A stretch of 64,000 nt of DNA, from NCBI RefSeq assembly GCF_001632285.1, contig NZ_LWAH01000016.1, positions 124,001 to 188,000 of the forward strand, in the 5' to 3' direction. Source of the stretch: Moraxella catarrhalis (GTDB taxonomy: Bacteria > Pseudomonadota > Gammaproteobacteria > Pseudomonadales > Moraxellaceae). Shown here in pieces: positions 62,691 through 64,000 of this stretch. How positions within the stretch are numbered: position 1 is the stretch's first letter; each line of letters opens with the position of its first letter. The position numbers and the translations under genes are program-made. Below the pieces are notes generated by a model. The model did not search any database. It worked only from the letters and a program-made list of their open reading frames with translations, and was not told the origin of the DNA.

Positions 62691-63506
62691 ATGACGACAT
62701 TTGTCAGTTTTAATATTAATGGGCTGCGTGCAAGACCGCATCAACTTGAGGCAATCAGAGATATTTTGGGTGCAGATATTATTGGCTTACAAGAAACCAA
62801 AGTACATGATGCACTTTTTCCAGTAAACATGGTACAAGATTTGGGCTATCATGTCGAATTTTTTGGTCAAAAGTCGCATTACGGTGTAGCATTGGCGTCT
62901 AAGATTGCACCAACATTTGTCCAAAAGGGCTTTCCTTTTGGGCATGATGACGCACAACGCCGCTTGATTCACGCACGCTATGATTTTGATGGGCGGAGTA
63001 TCGATGTGTTAAACGGATATTTTCCCCAAGGTGAAAACCGCAGTCATGAAATCAAATTCCCTATGAAGCGTGAATTTTATGCCGATCTCAATCGCTATAT
63101 TGATGAACTTCAGGCTGATGGTCGTGAGCTGATTATCATGGGGGATATGAATATCTCACCAGAGGATATTGATGTGGGCATCGGTGCAGCCAATGCCAAG
63201 CGATGGCTTGCCAAAGGGACTTGCTCATTTTTACCCGAAGAGCGTGCGTGGTATCAGATGCTGATGTCTACAGGTTTGACGGATACTTATCGCTTGTTTT
63301 ATCCAAAAAGTCATGATGAGTTTAGCTGGTTTGATTATCGCTCACGAGGATTTGAGGATACGCCTAAGCGTGGGCTACGCATTGACCATATTTTATGTAC
63401 AGATACTCTAAAAAATGACTGTGTGGCAGCAGGCATTAGCTATGATATCCGTGCAATGGATAAGCCATCAGATCACGCACCCATTTGGGCAAAATTTAAT
63501 CTATAA
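62691..63506 (+). CDS. xthA: Exodeoxyribonuclease III
   Basis: 271 residues (E. coli 268). It is the main AP endonuclease and 3'-repair phosphodiesterase in base-excision repair. FVSFNINGLRARPHQLEAI matches E. coli XthA. Catalytic motifs are LQETKVHD (metal Glu), IMGDMNISPEDIDVGIG, SWFDYRSRGF and KPSDHAPIWA with the catalytic His. The start at 62691 has AAAGAGAAAATA before it. The frame extends upstream to 62643 but without family similarity. It is divergent from ybgC. Confidence 0.97.
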   Translation: MTTFVSFNINGLRARPHQLEAIRDILGADIIGLQETKVHDALFPVNMVQDLGYHVEFFGQKSHYGVALASKIAPTFVQKGFPFGHDDAQRRLIHARYDFDGRSIDVLNGYFPQGENRSHEIKFPMKREFYADLNRYIDELQADGRELIIMGDMNISPEDIDVGIGAANAKRWLAKGTCSFLPEERAWYQMLMSTGLTDTYRLFYPKSHDEFSWFDYRSRGFEDTPKRGLRIDHILCTDTLKNDCVAAGISYDIRAMDKPSDHAPIWAKFNL

Positions 63507-63851
63507 AATATGCGTATCAAGGACAGTATCGGTCTGACACATGATTGGCTGGATAAAACTGATGAACTTAAGGCTATTAACAGAAAACACATCTACACCA
63601 AATGATTTAATCATGCAAATATCTCCTTAATCTGAACTAGCGTCTAAACTTAGCGAAGCTTAACTTTTGAAGAACTTTAATCATCATAACAAGTTTTTTG
63701 GTACTTGCCAAATATTTATTTATCGTGATTGGTACTAAAAATTTGGCAAAATCTTGATGATTGATTTTGAATAATCTGTTACAATACTTGGTATATTTTT
63801 ATTGAATTTTTATCAAATTCACACATTAAAAAATTGCATATTGGGTATATT
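63507..63851. other. 345-bp spacer before lysS with a fragment-like ORF and a regulatory dyad
   Basis: ATG at 63510 opens a 31-codon frame to 63605 (begins MRIKDSIGLTHDWLDKTDEL) that looks protein-like but short, perhaps a gene remnant. Further on, TTGCCAAAT and ATTTGGCAA (63705-63713 and 63741-63749) form a perfect 9-bp inverted repeat. TTGGTACT occurs twice (63698 and 63729), 31 bp apart. These lie about 100-150 bp before lysS. Confidence 0.4.
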
Positions 63852-64000
63852 ATGAGTTCGCAAAATCAACCACAGCGTAACGAAGCCGCCATTTCGGAAA
63901 ATGAGCTAATCGCACAGCGTCGTACAAAACTGGACGCCTTACAACAAAAAGCCAAGCAAGCAGGCAAAAGTGCTTATCCTAATACCTTTAAGCCCAAGAA
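63852..64000 (+). CDS. lysS: Lysyl-tRNA synthetase, 5' fragment cut by the window edge
   Basis: The frame from ATG 63852 to the window end reads 49 codons: a polar start (MSSQNQPQRNEAAISENELI), then AQRRTKLDALQQKAKQ and AYPNTFKPK. The R-R-x-KL and AYPN-x-F pattern matches the N-terminal helix and entry to the OB-fold of class II LysRS (E. coli has [20 protein letters not shown]). The rest lies beyond the window. The length seen is too short for certainty, but the pattern is characteristic. Confidence 0.8.
   Translation, partial: MSSQNQPQRNEAAISENELIAQRRTKLDALQQKAKQAGKSAYPNTFKPK

Noticed and set aside
1..64000. CRISPR arrays, rRNA operons, tRNA genes, transposases, prophage genes
   Set aside because: No regularly spaced long repeats, rRNA segments, cloverleaf sequences, transposase motifs or phage structural genes were seen anywhere in the window.

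Overview
The window is one continuous stretch of chromosome from a gammaproteobacterium of the Moraxellaceae, most likely Moraxella catarrhalis or a close relative. This rests on a moderately low G+C content, the gene set and protein sequences, and a GyrA with Thr at position 80, which I recall as the wild-type residue of M. catarrhalis. Species assignment is an inference. No rRNA, tRNA, CRISPR array, insertion sequence or prophage was found. Almost all of the DNA is housekeeping genes packed with short spacers.

Layout: 1-4.6 kb holds the end of a UbiH-type hydroxylase, a LysO-type exporter, rpiA and an MFS transporter. 4.6-11.2 kb holds a phospholipase D lipoprotein, folE, fabI, rpe with two tiny membrane proteins, an unknown 235-residue protein and 5-formyl-THF cyclo-ligase. 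11.3-20.3 kb holds fumC, cydDC, a glycosyltransferase with a Bcp peroxiredoxin, a purine permease and a TetR regulator. 20.3-29.4 kb holds gpmI-ctpA, gacA, rpsT, an SDR-like protein, gyrA and a glutathione transferase. 29.4-38.1 kb holds dnaG and bamD divergent from rluD-pgeF, then a Nif3-family gene and a copper ATPase. 38.2-43.5 kb holds a coiled-coil membrane protein, clpS-clpA, folD and a lipoprotein. 43.5-50.3 kb holds sdaA, an iron-storage cluster (bfd and two bacterioferritins), a MipA-like porin, alr and dnaB. 50.4-57 kb holds pdxA-rsmA-apaH, pgk, a small lipoprotein and fba-ruvA. 57-62 kb is the leucine locus (LysR regulator, leuC, leuD, an inserted EVE-like gene, leuB). 62-64 kb holds ybgC, xthA and the start of lysS.

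The most interesting items are these. (1) Two adjacent bacterioferritin genes have complementary active sites: one keeps the ferroxidase ligands but lacks the haem Met, and the other keeps Met52 but has lost four ferroxidase ligands. They sit behind a bfd gene with a Fur-box-like promoter. (2) An AT-rich EVE/PUA-like orphan gene interrupts the leu genes. (3) Perfect two-copy tandem duplications of 9-19 bp recur in intergenic DNA, often spanning a stop codon or lying beside a terminator. (4) Several symmetrical promoter-region elements look like operators: a 16-bp palindrome at rluD, a 15-bp repeat pair at leuC, and dyads at the small lipoprotein gene. No clearly new multi-gene system is visible, and I have not forced one.
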